NCBI RefSeq assembly: GCF_918797505.1 | Contig: NC_092801.1 | Span: 19,406,116-19,470,115, forward strand | Direction: 5' to 3' | Source: Bemisia tabaci | Taxonomy: Eukaryota; Arthropoda; Insecta; Hemiptera; Aleyrodidae | Length of the DNA: 64,000 nt | Part shown: piece by piece, positions 21,161 through 30,722 of the stretch | Layout: each line of letters opens with the position of its first letter | How positions within the stretch are numbered: the first letter of the stretch is position 1 | The notes under the pieces: generated by a model | Databases searched by the model: none | What the model was told of the DNA's origin: nothing | Seen by the model: only the letters and a program-made list of their open reading frames with translations | Made by a program: the position numbers and the translations under genes

Positions 21161-21437
21161 ATTTGACATCATGCCATTGGAGAAAGATGAATTTGAAAAT
21201 TTATGAAATTTTTAATTTTCCTAATCTAGAAAACAGAATCAACCGATCGTTTGGTGTAAAAATTCACGAAGCGTTTCGCAAAAAATCCACGGAAAAGTTT
21301 GGTAAAAATTTCGAGAGATTTCGTACAAATCACAAACCGTTTTGTAAAAAAATACAGAACGATTTGATTGTTGTATTTTTTCCGGGAAAACCATTTATGT
21401 TTCTGAAGACATTCCGATTTTTTTTTCTTTTTCACAG

Positions 21438-22103
21438 AAATGTCTGACGAACTCCGCACAACCTCTCCACCTTCTTCACCGCTCATTTTAAAACGGCGAG
21501 AGCACCCGTCATCACGATCGACGATTCGCGTCCCAAAAAATAAAAAACAAAAAAAGAACCCCTTCATCCTCTACGAAGCAGAGGAAGCATCCAATCTTAG
21601 TAGCCCCGAATCATTCTAGTTGAGCGATTCCTTCGTAGTCGACGTCATCACGATCTACGATTCATCAGACTCCACGAGTTTTTCGTACGTCTCAAAAAAT
21701 AAAAAACAAAAAGAGAACCCCTTCATCCTCTACGAAGCAGAGGAAGCATCCAACCTTAGTAGCCCCGAAACATGGGAGTTGTGCGATTCCGTCGTAGATA
21801 ATGCGTCAGAGGTCAGCTCGGACAGTAAGGAGTCTTGCGATTCCTTCATCAACGCTGAATCAGAGGCCGGCGATGAACGACTTGAACCCTCCCCCTCTCC
21901 ACCTAACTCACCAGAATCCGGATCGTTTCGGGAAAAATATTCCGAAGAATGTGACAGCGAATGGCATATATTTTATAATGAAGACCCTCAGCCATTCGAA
22001 GGAGGGAACACGAGATCATGCGGTCGAATTGGAGCAGTTTCTCGGCTATGATTTGATGGAGGAAGTTCTTCTCAATTATGCCAACCGTCGAAACTCACAA
22101 AAT
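21438..22103 (+). pseudogene. Acidic Ser-rich protein gene, exon 1 (nonsense codon and frameshift)
   Basis: A strong acceptor (TTTTTTTTCTTTTTCACAG) precedes AAATG at 21438, and donor AAAAT/GTAAGT ends the exon. The frame reads MSDELRTTSPPSSPL, contains KNKKQKKNPFILYEAEEAS, and meets an in-frame TAG at 21617. It then resumes in the same frame with a second copy of that block (KNKKQKENPFILYEAEEAS) to about 22010. At the duplicated position the second copy has GAG where the first has TAG. This indicates a roughly 170-bp internal tandem duplication followed by a Glu-to-stop change. Near 22000-22020 the sensible frame shifts by one base to reach LEQFLGYDLMEEVLLNYANR and the donor. The protein is rich in Ser, Asp and Glu; function is not recognised. 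Confidence 0.55.
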
Positions 22104-22466
22104 GTAAGTATTTCCTCGTGCTGCAATTTAAGTCATTTTTCATTGACTCGATATTAAAAGGGGGGATTTGAAAAAAAAAAAAAAAAAAAAGTAGTGTATT
22201 TTCTTCGGAAAATACACTAAAAAATGAAGTCTCCAAAATTCGAAATGATTTAAAAATACATACTTTTTCTAAAAATATGGTCAAAAGTCTAAAATTCTGA
22301 GAAAACGGTTCAAAGAAATGTGATTTTTTGACAAATATTGTTTAAACAACGCCCTTCACGATTTTATGGCAGACCGTCATGAATAAGGATGGGGGAGGGG
22401 AGGGGCGCATTGACGATTTTTCTCTCAGCTGATTTCTATCGGACGTTGCTTTGATTATCTTTACAG

Positions 22467-22640
22467 ATAGACGGATCGATTCCAACACATGATCTGGCTA
22501 GGACGGGCGATGATAACTACGTTTCGCCAGAGAATGTTTCCGATTCAACGGACAACCTCCATCCGCCATGTCTGCCCATTTTGCAAGCGGGTCTCTCACC
22601 TTCTCAGCTGGCGTCGCAGAGACAAGAGACCCTCCACTAG
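22467..22640 (+). pseudogene. Acidic Ser-rich protein gene, exon 2 (C-terminus)
   Basis: Acceptor ATTATCTTTACAG opens a phase-0 exon that joins in frame to exon 1. It reads IDGSIPTHDLARTGDDNYVS, then PENVSDSTDN, and ends QLASQRQETLH followed by TAG at 22638. The last 40 bases also form one arm of an inverted repeat whose other arm is at about 22937-22975. No homologue recognised. Listed as a pseudogene because of the lesions in exon 1; sequencing error could be the cause. Confidence 0.5.
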
Positions 22641-22975
22641 TAACTTGGCCATGGTGGAAGCTTTTACTTTCGGGACTTCAGCATTCTACTGTTGACTTAC
22701 CTACATGGTTAATGTTCAACAACGTGTTGGCAGTTTCGTTTTGCAAACAAGCCGAAAATGGCCAACGTTTGGGAAAGTTGTTTGGCTTATGACGTCATCC
22801 GAAGCTCATCATCGACCATGTAGGTAAGTCAACAGCCGAAAATAGGGTGATGACTGTTGCTCGCTCATAATTGTCCATAAGGAATTGTTGAAACCCCGAA
22901 AGTAAAAGCTTCCACCTGTCGCTAGGAGGCCAGTGGAGGGTCTCTTGTCTCTGTGGCGTCGTCTCAGGCTCTCTA
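22600..22975. repeat. Inverted repeat, about 110-bp arms
   Basis: The block AGACAAGAGACCCTCCACT...GGAAGCTTTTACTTTCGGG...GTTGACTTACCTACATGGT (22610-22710) recurs inverted at 22815-22960. The spacer is about 100 bp. Confidence 0.65.
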
Positions 22976-23208
22976 TCTTGCCCCCTCCTCGTCTCCACTC
23001 TCCAGTGCAACCACCAATCAACATTAAGAAGAATTCGGCAGCCATAGCGTCGACGACAGTCGTTTCGACACAAGTACTAGTGAGAATATGTACAGTAATT
23101 TTAGAATTTTGAGGGAAACTCACGTAGATTATAAACATCTCAAATCCGCGCAGAAAGACTTGTATTTACTTTTAAATGAGGCTCCTACCGATCCAGCGTT
23201 GCTGTGGT

Positions 23209-23400
23209 GATATGGGATAAATGGCAACGTTGCGGCTTGGAGGGCAACAAGGCAGGAGCCACAACACCACCTAGCCTTATTTTCAGCGGAGAAGAGAGAT
23301 AGCGGCGGCCTGATCGTGCGCGAGGGAGGGAGACATGCAGTCACTGGCGCAAGTCAAACTACCCCTGTCTTCCCTCCCCCACCGACAGGCGCAGCCAGGC
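23209..23400. repeat. Pre-leader repeat shared with 40205-40380
   Basis: GGTGATATGGGATAAATGGCAACGTTGCGGCTT here matches GGTGATATGGATAAATGGCAACGTTGCGGCT at 40205. Similarity continues loosely through CAACA, GGAGC and GGAGGGAGAC. Both copies lie just upstream of a leader, which suggests the elements extend this far left. Confidence 0.6.
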
Positions 23401-23429
23401 AACCCGGCCGAGCTCCACACAAAGGCCGG

Positions 23430-23830
23430 GGCCTGAATCTCGACCGGTGACTTTTTTTTATGGAGCCATTATCACCGCCCGCTTTACCGAAGGTTCACGC
23501 TCCAGAACCACAGGGGGCTTTAGGCTCTCGGCAAAATGCGGGGGCCACAAGAGTCAGCCAAGAGTGTCCAACCAGGAACAGCGCTCTCGCGGGGCCCCCA
23601 AATCAGCCAAACTGACCAGGGGCTACCTTGCTTGACCAGCGACAAAGCCGCAACAAGTTGCAACACCCTATCGCAGCATCCCCTTCTCTGACCCAGATCC
23701 ACCAATGGGCCAACTTTGGGGGTTGGCCGACGAAAAGTGGAAAAGGAACCAAGGATGGGTCCGGGAGCTCCTAGAGGAACGAGAGGAGAGGCACTCAGAT
23801 TTTAGCCTTCGAGAGGCATCGAGCTCTTTT
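23430..23830 (+). repeat. GC-rich leader, copy 1 (upstream of PolB-like fragment)
   Basis: Shares ordered blocks with the leaders of units A and B: TTATCACCGCCCGCT, TTTAGGCTC, GCCCCCAAATC, GTTGCAACRCC-TATCGCAGCATCC, and AACTTTGGGGGTTGGCCG. It is followed by a T-rich tandem repeat (about 23880-24115; unit about 45 bp, TATATTTTTCTGTTCGTGTT-type). The hydrophobic first 150 codons of the open frame here come from that repeat and are not protein evidence. Confidence 0.65.
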
Positions 23831-24913
23831 TCCCCATTTTTCCATTTTTGGACTTCATTTTTTTTTCATCGAGCCACTTTCCGGTTTGTGAGATTTTCGG
23901 ACATTTTTTTTTTGCTCTCCATATATTTTCTGTTCGTGTTCACTGTTATTGCCATTTTTTTTGCCCTTCATATATTTTTCTGCTCGTGTTCGCTGTTATT
24001 GACATTTTTGCCTTCATATATTTTTCTGTTCGTGGTTGCTGCTATTGACATTTTTTTGCCGTCATATATTTTCTGTTCGTGTTTATTGTTATTGACATTT
24101 TTTTTCTCGCTCTTACGTTATATTATACATTCCATTCCGAGTCCAGCTCCGATTTTTTTCTTTCTTTCCTCTCATCTCACATACCGGGACTCGCTTTCCA
24201 CATTGCATAGACGCTGGATTGTCGACACTTTTAGTGACATTTTGTTAAATTGCTTAAACACTACAGATACGAATCCAGGGGATAAAGTACAATTAGAAAT
24301 CGTTTCTCCCGCTAGTCCGGAACGCCCACTGTTCATAACGCTTCGGAGAGGCGATCAGATGAACGTCGAGACAAGTTTCAATAGGATAGAAAAAATAATA
24401 AATTCTAGTGAGAAATTTCTGTTAGCGGGACCACTGAAGGTGAAATTCTCGGTGGTTCGACTGCCAGTAGGATATGGGGGGTGGGGGCGAAACAGAGCTA
24501 TTCGAATGAGTTGGTCCTTTGATAACTTTTGTCATAAAACCAAAGGTATAATTTCTTTAAAAAATAAAGATAGTCTCTGCCTCGCGCGGTCTATAGTTGT
24601 CAGTATCGCATTTTTACGCAGAGAAGAGAGCCCTGAGGAAGAGAAACATTTCACAAAGATATTGCGCAAGGACAAAAGTGATGATTATCAAAAGACCAAG
24701 GCTATCGAACTCTGCCAACAGTTAGGCATCAACTTGCAGAACGGTGGAGATTTGCAACACAATCGTGCTTTTCAGTTGGGCCTTCCGGACTACGGGATTA
24801 CTGTATGGGGAGACCGATTAGGACGGAGAGTAATTTTTGAAGGCCCTCCTTCTACTCCTACACATACGCGCGGACTGATAGACTTACTTTTCATAAGAGT
24901 CAGCCAAGACTGA
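23705..24913 (+). pseudogene. Fragment resembling the N-terminal region of Polinton/Maverick-type DNA polymerase B
   Basis: The last ~245 codons (about 24176-24913) read like the conserved region that precedes the polymerase domains in Polinton/Maverick PolB proteins. There is a segment SLKNKDSLCLARSIVVSIAF, then KAIELCQQLGINLQNGGDLQ, then FQLGLPDYGITVWGD followed by RRVIFEGPP. The family pattern, known to me from general knowledge, is a (N/D)-x-LCLARA-type block, a short Leu-rich helix, and a PDY-x-I-x-V block. The exonuclease and polymerase motifs are absent; the frame ends at TGA within another leader copy. The first ~157 codons derive from the leader and a T-rich repeat, and the real start may follow a splice acceptor such as TTGCATAG near 24210. 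Related PolB occurs in Bidnaviridae. Confidence 0.55.
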
Positions 24914-25070
24914 CCAGTCAGGGATAGCGTCCTTGCGGCGCCCCCAAATCGGCCAGTCCCAGTCGGCCACCTACGGCAACGATTTTTCTCCTGATTTTGA
25001 TTTTTGTTCCGTTCCACTTTGATTTGTCTATTTTTTTTTGTCCTGAGTTGTCCCGATTTTGCTTTTATAT
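24900..25070 (+). repeat. Partial leader, copy 2
   Basis: GACTGACCAGTCAGGGATAG, GCGCCCCCAAATCGGCCAGT and the downstream CTCCTGATTTTGATTTTTGT / GAGTTGTCCCGATTTTGC blocks match the leader of units A and B in the same orientation and order. Together with copy 1 it brackets the PolB-like fragment. Confidence 0.6.
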
Positions 25071-25263
25071 ATATATATACCTTTGACCCACTCCCCCTCC
25101 CTCCCCCTGGAGGGGTAGACGGGAAATGACACCGGATTTAGGCCTCTCGGATGATACGTTACGATTCCTGAAAGTATGGATGGAGAACCTCTTGAGGTCA
25201 TTTCCGAAGAAATGAATGGGAATTACATTGTTTAAATGGATCTTTAATGGATCCCCTCCTTGG

Positions 25264-25305
<42 letters not shown>

Positions 25306-26021
25306 CTTTTTAGCATTTTAATATAATAACTGTTAAGGGTGATAAACCAGGTAGCAAAAGTGATAAAGTAATACTTTTCTTTGGTAACAGTCCTTCCGAC
25401 TCTCATTTTTTATTCCTTTTTCAAAAAAATTTCTGTTCGAAAAAAGGAATAAAATTGAACTTTTAGGCACCTATAATTATAGTAATTACTAGAAAAATTA
25501 TTAAAAAACTGTATGTGACCTTAATAAAATAGTTAAAATAATAGATTACAATGGTTAAAACTACTTTATTAACTGACCTTAAATACCATTTTGTACCTAA
25601 AACTGTCGTATGACAGGGCACCAGTTTAATTGGGTTTTATGATAAAAAAATAACTTTTTCACAACTTTTCATAGCGAAAATAACTTATTTTTTCGGTTAT
25701 TTTAATCTACGCTTTCAGCTTCTAAGAGTGTTATTTTTTCCAGTACTACCTACATGGGAACTGACGTTGTTTTTTAAAATTAATAATTAACGATTTATTT
25801 CAATGTGCACCGAAGATGCACCCGACCCTGCTACCCTTGGTAACGAAAGCGACGAAGGAAACGCTACACGATGATGGGGTTGATCCCAATATTTTGAAAG
25901 AAAATGAAATAAAGGAGCTCGTGGGATCAATTAAAAAGACTCATGACCTTGCAAGAGTGTTAGCCCTTCGTTTTTAAGGTGTTAAAAATGAACTCTCTAG
26001 AAAAGATGAAGAGAATCGGAC
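25071..26021. other. AT-rich spacer with a long poly-T tract
   Basis: Contains TA repeats at 25068-25078 and a T-run of about 43 bp at 25267-25309. A short open frame at 25816-25977 (53 codons) is unremarkable. No leader or ITR-like palindrome was seen immediately before the NS1 ORF. Confidence 0.4.
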
Positions 26022-26159
26022 TGTGCAGTGTGCTCTAATAGGAAAGTAAAGGGACAGAGAAAAGAGTCCAAATATTATTGTAAAACTTGCAGTAAAAAAC
26101 CTGGGCTTTGCCCGGCAGGTTGCTCCGAAATGTACCACACAATGAACAAATACCGCTAA
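26022..26159 (+). pseudogene. piggyBac-type transposase C-terminal Cys-rich tail fragment
   Basis: The frame reads CAVCSNRKVKGQRKESKYYC, then KTCSKKPGLCPAGCSEMYHT and a stop. The C-x2-C...C-x2-C...C-x3-C pattern followed by Tyr-His matches the zinc-binding tail that ends piggyBac-family transposases. An in-frame TGA lies 15 bp upstream and the catalytic domain is absent, so this is a remnant. Confidence 0.6.
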
Positions 26160-26550
26160 ATTCTTGTAAAAATAAAAATTTTTTGCCATAAATAATCTTT
26201 CATTTTGATATAAAAAACCTCCAACAAAAAAAAAAACCCCAATTAAAAAGCTCAAAGCTGGAGAGAACCAGCTTAGGATAGGAGTAGGCAAAATAAGCCT
26301 TGAAAATGGCAAAAAGTACATAGAGTAACTGGGGAGGTTAGGCAAAAATTTCGAAGAGTGCGAAGGGTTAAGACTAATACAAAACTAGAATCTGAAAATG
26401 TAAGTCGTCATTTTCATACATTTCAACCACTTACAGTTTTTGAAAAGGTGAATGTACGGAGAAATTTGCGAGTTCATAATCACTGTTGAAGTTCAAAAGT
26501 TGTTGTGCAGACAAAAACCTCTTAATTTTTTCTGGAGATAAATATTACTC

Positions 26551-28560
26551 GTGAAGGTTTACGAGGCATTTCGTCTAAGCCAGAAAAATCTGATTGCTTC
26601 AATGATACTTCATCGGATTTTCGTAATTCTACGTAATAAATTTTTAATAAAGTTAGTTATTTATGCATTTTTGGATGGCATCGGAATCGGAACCGGAGGA
26701 AAACGCGGAGTGCGGTCAAGTGATGAGTCCTCATCGGGAGGAAGAGCAGCAACAGCAACAGCAGGAGGAGCCGGAACCGACGTTCGTGGCAACGCAAGCT
26801 TTACAAGACGAAGAGTTGACGATGAACGAAGAAAAGAAAAAAGCTTCAGAGAAAAAACGGACGGAACAACAGAAGAAGAAAGTGGAAACACATCCGCTGG
26901 CTCAACTGTTACAGGAGCTGATCTCTTTCGCCGACGAGGGGTTAGCCCCTCTCCCGAGAGTGCTGGACGAGCTGCGTGGAATGATAATGCATCCGATGTT
27001 TTATTCGGACCTGGAAGATCCTCAACAGAAGGATCTCTTGAAGATAATGAGAGCCTTCGAGTTGAAAATGAAGAAGTTGAAGCAGCAAGGGAAGCAGCTA
27101 CGCGCGTGTGGATGGCGGGATTTGGAACAATTGATGGAAAAAGAACCTTTCTACACGACATTTACCAGAATAGTCTTGGAAGAACCGGTGAAAACCTATG
27201 TGTGCGACTCCTTTCTAAACTTAGAGCGGGAACTTATATCGCCGCCGGACACGGAAACCACCTGCACATATGTCACGCATGCGACTACTTCAACAGCACA
27301 TGCCGATGCTACGTCACGAAGGTCGTCAGGAGCAAATTCGGAAAGTGGGTATCTAGATCATCTATTAGCACACGAAACATCAGCCTCGAAAGATGGAGTA
27401 ATATCCCAGTTTATTTGTCATCAGGATCGCGGCACATCCTTAAGATTAACCACCCCGGGGGAGATTGGGTACGAAATAGTCAAAATAGAAGTGTACCCCT
27501 TCTCCGAGGTGGTAAACGAAGACAGGATGAACTGGTGGAGGAGCGCGCGAACGAGAGCATTGATCCACTTCAATTCTCCGCTGGACACCGAGCTGCAAAC
27601 AATCAAGAGGATAATAGATCGCAAGGCCAAGGAGATATCCGAGCTGGAAGGAACGGAGAAGAAAGTAACGAGGGCATCAACACAGGACAAATCGGACAAA
27701 GGCAAAGGCAGCACAAGGGCGAAAACATACTGAACATGATGATGAACTCGGCCGTCACCCCGTTAGCAAGGTTCTTCGACTCGCATTTGTGGCTGGAGTC
27801 AACGTACAAGTGGATGCCGACCGACCAGAAAAGTTTAAGGCAAGCTCTAAAATTAGCTCAGTACCAGATTTCTAAAATGTCCGTTATAAAAATTTTCAAC
27901 CACGTAAATAGTATAGATACAGACAAACTCCTTTTTGCTAGCGACACTCCGTCCGAATACTATTTTAATATTTTAAAATCATACGAAATATGTTTAGAAT
28001 TGCTAATATGGCAAATGGGATACGATAAAATACATTCCTTCTTGCAAGATATTTTTGATATTTTAGAAAGGGTGCGCCCTAAAGTCAATACCTTGTTTAT
28101 CTTAGGAGCGCCCAACTCGGGAAAAAATTTTTTTTTCGATAGCATTATCCATCTGATGATAAATTATGGTCAGATGGGTAATTTTACCCGTCACGATAAC
28201 TTTCCGCTGCAGGAATGCGTGCAGCGCAGGGTGATCCTATGGAATGAGCCTGCAGCGGAAAGTGGGAGTTTTGAGACTTTGAAGACGATACTCGGGGGGG
28301 ACACTTGTAACGTAAAAGTTAAGTACATGATGGATCACATCTTACATCGAACGTCGGTGATAATCCTGTCGAACAACGACATATTCCCAAAGGACCCGGC
28401 GTTCAATTCGAGAATTATCAAACACAAGTGGAGGGGCGCACCCTTTCTAAAAGATCACAAATTGAAAATTCACCCGTTAACATTAATCTATCTTTTTTTG
28501 ACATTTAACATAGTAGATGAAACTTTAATAAATTTTAATCGGCGCTACTTGGACGCATGA
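26551..28560 (+). CDS. Endogenous parvovirus (densovirus)-like NS1, HUH nuclease and SF3 helicase
   Basis: An uninterrupted 669-codon frame; the first in-frame ATG is at 26602, so the N-terminus is uncertain. NS1 proteins nick and unwind parvovirus DNA for rolling-hairpin replication in the nucleus. Visible motifs: a His-Leu-His (HUH) site at residues 237-239 in GHGNHLHICHACDYF followed by a Cys-rich CRC; Walker A GAPNSGKN at 519-526; Walker B VILWNEP from 561; and motif C VIILSNND at 603-610 with the sensor Asn. The first ~200 residues are low-complexity (Ser, Gly, Arg, Glu) because the same DNA encodes the overlapping NS2-like frame. No ITRs and no capsid gene are seen within about 3 kb. 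The open frame suggests recent integration or retained function. Confidence 0.85.
   Translation: MKVYEAFRLSQKNLIASMILHRIFVILRNKFLIKLVIYAFLDGIGIGTGGKRGVRSSDESSSGGRAATATAGGAGTDVRGNASFTRRRVDDERRKEKSFREKTDGTTEEESGNTSAGSTVTGADLFRRRGVSPSPESAGRAAWNDNASDVLFGPGRSSTEGSLEDNESLRVENEEVEAAREAATRVWMAGFGTIDGKRTFLHDIYQNSLGRTGENLCVRLLSKLRAGTYIAAGHGNHLHICHACDYFNSTCRCYVTKVVRSKFGKWVSRSSISTRNISLERWSNIPVYLSSGSRHILKINHPGGDWVRNSQNRSVPLLRGGKRRQDELVEERANESIDPLQFSAGHRAANNQEDNRSQGQGDIRAGRNGEESNEGINTGQIGQRQRQHKGENILNMMMNSAVTPLARFFDSHLWLESTYKWMPTDQKSLRQALKLAQYQISKMSVIKIFNHVNSIDTDKLLFASDTPSEYYFNILKSYEICLELLIWQMGYDKIHSFLQDIFDILERVRPKVNTLFILGAPNSGKNFFFDSIIHLMINYGQMGNFTRHDNFPLQECVQRRVILWNEPAAESGSFETLKTILGGDTCNVKVKYMMDHILHRTSVIILSNNDIFPKDPAFNSRIIKHKWRGAPFLKDHKLKIHPLTLIYLFLTFNIVDETLINFNRRYLDA
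26663..27733 (+). CDS. NS2-like protein overlapping NS1 in another frame
   Basis: An ATG-initiated 356-codon frame, offset by one base from NS1 and lying wholly within it. This matches the NS1/NS2 overlap of densoviruses of the Ambidensovirus type. The protein starts MHFWMASESEPEENAEC, is Gln- and Glu-rich, has a charged coiled-coil-like stretch (FELKMKKLKQQGKQLRACGW) and ends basic (SDKGKGSTRAKTY). In densoviruses NS2 is made from the same mRNA as NS1 by leaky scanning; that mode is inference here. A frame this long surviving inside another is unlikely by chance and suggests the pair was under selection until recently. Confidence 0.7.
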   Translation: MHFWMASESEPEENAECGQVMSPHREEEQQQQQQEEPEPTFVATQALQDEELTMNEEKKKASEKKRTEQQKKKVETHPLAQLLQELISFADEGLAPLPRVLDELRGMIMHPMFYSDLEDPQQKDLLKIMRAFELKMKKLKQQGKQLRACGWRDLEQLMEKEPFYTTFTRIVLEEPVKTYVCDSFLNLERELISPPDTETTCTYVTHATTSTAHADATSRRSSGANSESGYLDHLLAHETSASKDGVISQFICHQDRGTSLRLTTPGEIGYEIVKIEVYPFSEVVNEDRMNWWRSARTRALIHFNSPLDTELQTIKRIIDRKAKEISELEGTEKKVTRASTQDKSDKGKGSTRAKTY

Positions 28561-28561
28561 T

Positions 28562-28783
28562 TTGATACAAACTGTTCAGTTCGTAAGCTTCAATCTTCCC
28601 GAACCCCTGTTCTTACATTGCCGATCACTGGGTAACATTGAAACTGTAACCAAATCACATCTAATTTACGATGATTTACACGTGACGTTATCGATACAAT
28701 GTTGTATCAACGTATCCACCAACTTTAGAAGGACGTTACTAAAACGAAAATCGAGCGATATTTCTTTCATTTTTGTATTTTGA
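28562..28783 (+). other. Short open frame directly after NS1
   Basis: A 73-codon frame opens (no ATG; TTG at 28562) immediately after the NS1 stop and reads QFVSFNLPEPLFLHCRSLG. It could be residual viral sequence or chance. Function is not recognised. Confidence 0.2.
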
Positions 28784-29480
28784 TTCAACACATTTTTAAA
28801 AAGTTATTTATTCAATTTGTGTGTCCATGGCACGTACATTTTTCCTAAAATATGATAGCTCAAACGATATTACGTGTTACATTTTTAAAGGCGAATCTTG
28901 ATCATTTTATTTTACTACGGTTGCTTAAGAACGTAACGTTACAATTAAAACAACGTACAATTTAAACGTAACGTTTTATAGATAGGTTATATGATATGGT
29001 CTCAATTCAGCAGAAGAAATGGGTTTTGTAACCATTGGTAATCAAGTTAATCAATCTAATTCGACATAAAACATTCGTGGCGATAAAATATCAGTTGGAC
29101 TGCGACTAAAATTGAAGCTACGGGAAACCGCCGCATGAAAATTCGAAAGTTGCCGAATTTCCCGGATAAAATATGTATTTCAAAAAATAATTTAAATATT
29201 TTCCACTCGATTCACGAGTATTTTAGGTGCGGTTGCGAATGAAATTCTCAGGAAAATTGAGGAGCTTTCCGGAAAAAGGGCCTAAATCGAAAATTGCGTT
29301 TTGGTAAGCATATATTTCAAGTTTTGCTAATGGTCGTTTTTCATTTTAGGTTAATTGAACTTTGATTATAGGGTCCAAGATCCAGTTTAAGTCACCGTCA
29401 GTGGCTAGATAGAAACAAATGATCACTTCAAATACATTGTTCTCGAAAGGCGATTTTCGGATTCAAGCTCTTTCTCTGGA
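28784..29480. other. No gene seen downstream of NS1
   Basis: AT-rich, with a small inverted pair AACGTAACGTTAC / AAACGTAACGTTTT at 28930-28980. No capsid-like frame on either strand and no clear terminal hairpin. Confidence 0.4.
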
Positions 29481-29487
29481 AAGCTCG

Positions 29488-30010
29488 AGTACCTATAAAA
29501 GGAGAGTACGGACATGTCTGTAAGTTTGAGGTTAGGCCATGGAGCTTTTAGGGCCCGAAGGGGCAGTCAACCTTTAACTTCAAATTATCCAGCGTGATTT
29601 ATTATTACAATCGTTACAACCCGTCATTTTTAAAGCATGCATTTGCCTTACAATTAGTTTTACATACACTTACTCATTTTCGTGGAAGAACGCTCATTTA
29701 TGAACATGCTTGGCCATCTTGGTTTGATATCAGAATCTGAAGATTGACAGTCACATTCATTGGCGGATTCAGCAAATTGGCAACACTGTTTTTTCTCCAT
29801 TTAAACCCATGGAAATGTATCGATTCTCGGCGGGGACAGGTGCACCGACAAGAATCGATTATTAAACATAGGTTTAAATGGAGGAAAGCCAAGGTTGCCA
29901 AATTCCTCGATTCGCCTCTGGTGACATTTTTTGCGTTAGAAGGTTGGCCGCCCTATGGGCCCTATGAGCACCATATTTCGACATATTCTTACTCTCCCTA
30001 TATACTCTCT
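29488..30010. mobile_element. Decayed TIR element containing a CTCCATTTAAA-family MITE
   Basis: GAGTACCTATAAAAGGAGAGTAC at the left is loosely inverse to TACTCTCCCTATATACTCTC at the right, recalling the TAGAGTACC family. Inside, 29760-29925 is a good copy of the palindromic MITE seen at 4125-4262 (GGCAACACTGTTTTTTCTCC ... GGAGGAAAGCCAAGGTTGCC). Confidence 0.5.
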
Positions 30011-30337
30011 GAACAGCTCCTAAACTTTTTTTCTTCTTTTTTTTTAGTGATGTGTCGCGCTAGGTGGTTTTAACATTTCCTAGGAAACACCCGGAGTAAA
30101 AATTCTCGTAAATCACCCAGAAAACAGGATTGCCACAGAATTTAGAGACTGGATTTCCCTGACACAAATTCGTAAAATTCCCTGACAGTTGAAGAAACGC
30201 CAGATGGTTAAAAAGACAAAATGTTAAATGGTTTTCAGGCAAAAGTTGTTGTTCGAAACGTTAAACCCATACTGGAGAACAAAATAAGGGCGGCTTCACT
30301 GTTTTTTCCATAAATTTTCGACAGTTTTCCCGACAAA

Positions 30338-30660
30338 CACTTCCCGGTTTCCCCTGACTGTATAAAATTCCCTGACATTCCCCGGTTTCCCTGACTGTTT
30401 AAAATTCCCTGACACTTCCCGGTTTCCCCTGACTGTATAAAATTCCCTGACATTTCCCGGTTTCCCCTGACTGTATAGAATTCCCTGACATTCCCCGGTT
30501 CCCCTGTCTGTTTAAAATTCCCTGACATTCCCCGGTTTCCCTGACTGTTTAAAATTCCCTGACACTTCCCGGTTTTCCCTGACAGTATAAAATTCCCTGA
30601 CATACCCCGGTTTCCCTGACTGTTTAAAATTCCCTGACATTTCCCGGTTTTCCTGATGGT
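30338..30660. repeat. Minisatellite, about 38-bp unit, roughly eight copies
   Basis: Tandem variants of CCCGGTTTCCCTGACTGT + TTAAAATTCCCTGACATTC. Units alternate between TATAAAATTC and TTTAAAATTC versions. The shorter array-like patch CCTGACTTTCCCTGACTTCC at 19785 is similar. Minus-strand frames through it are artefacts. Confidence 0.85.
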
Positions 30661-30722
30661 GGCAACCCTGACCGACCTGGTATTTCATCGGAGAAAACTC
30701 GGCAACTTCCAAAAGCTCACAC

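Noticed and set aside
23848..24180. Strongly hydrophobic protein with several membrane helices
   Set aside because: A by-product of a T-rich tandem repeat that encodes Phe, Leu and Ile in any frame.
25065..25406. Lys-rich 113-codon minus-strand frame
   Set aside because: Created by the 43-bp poly-T tract.
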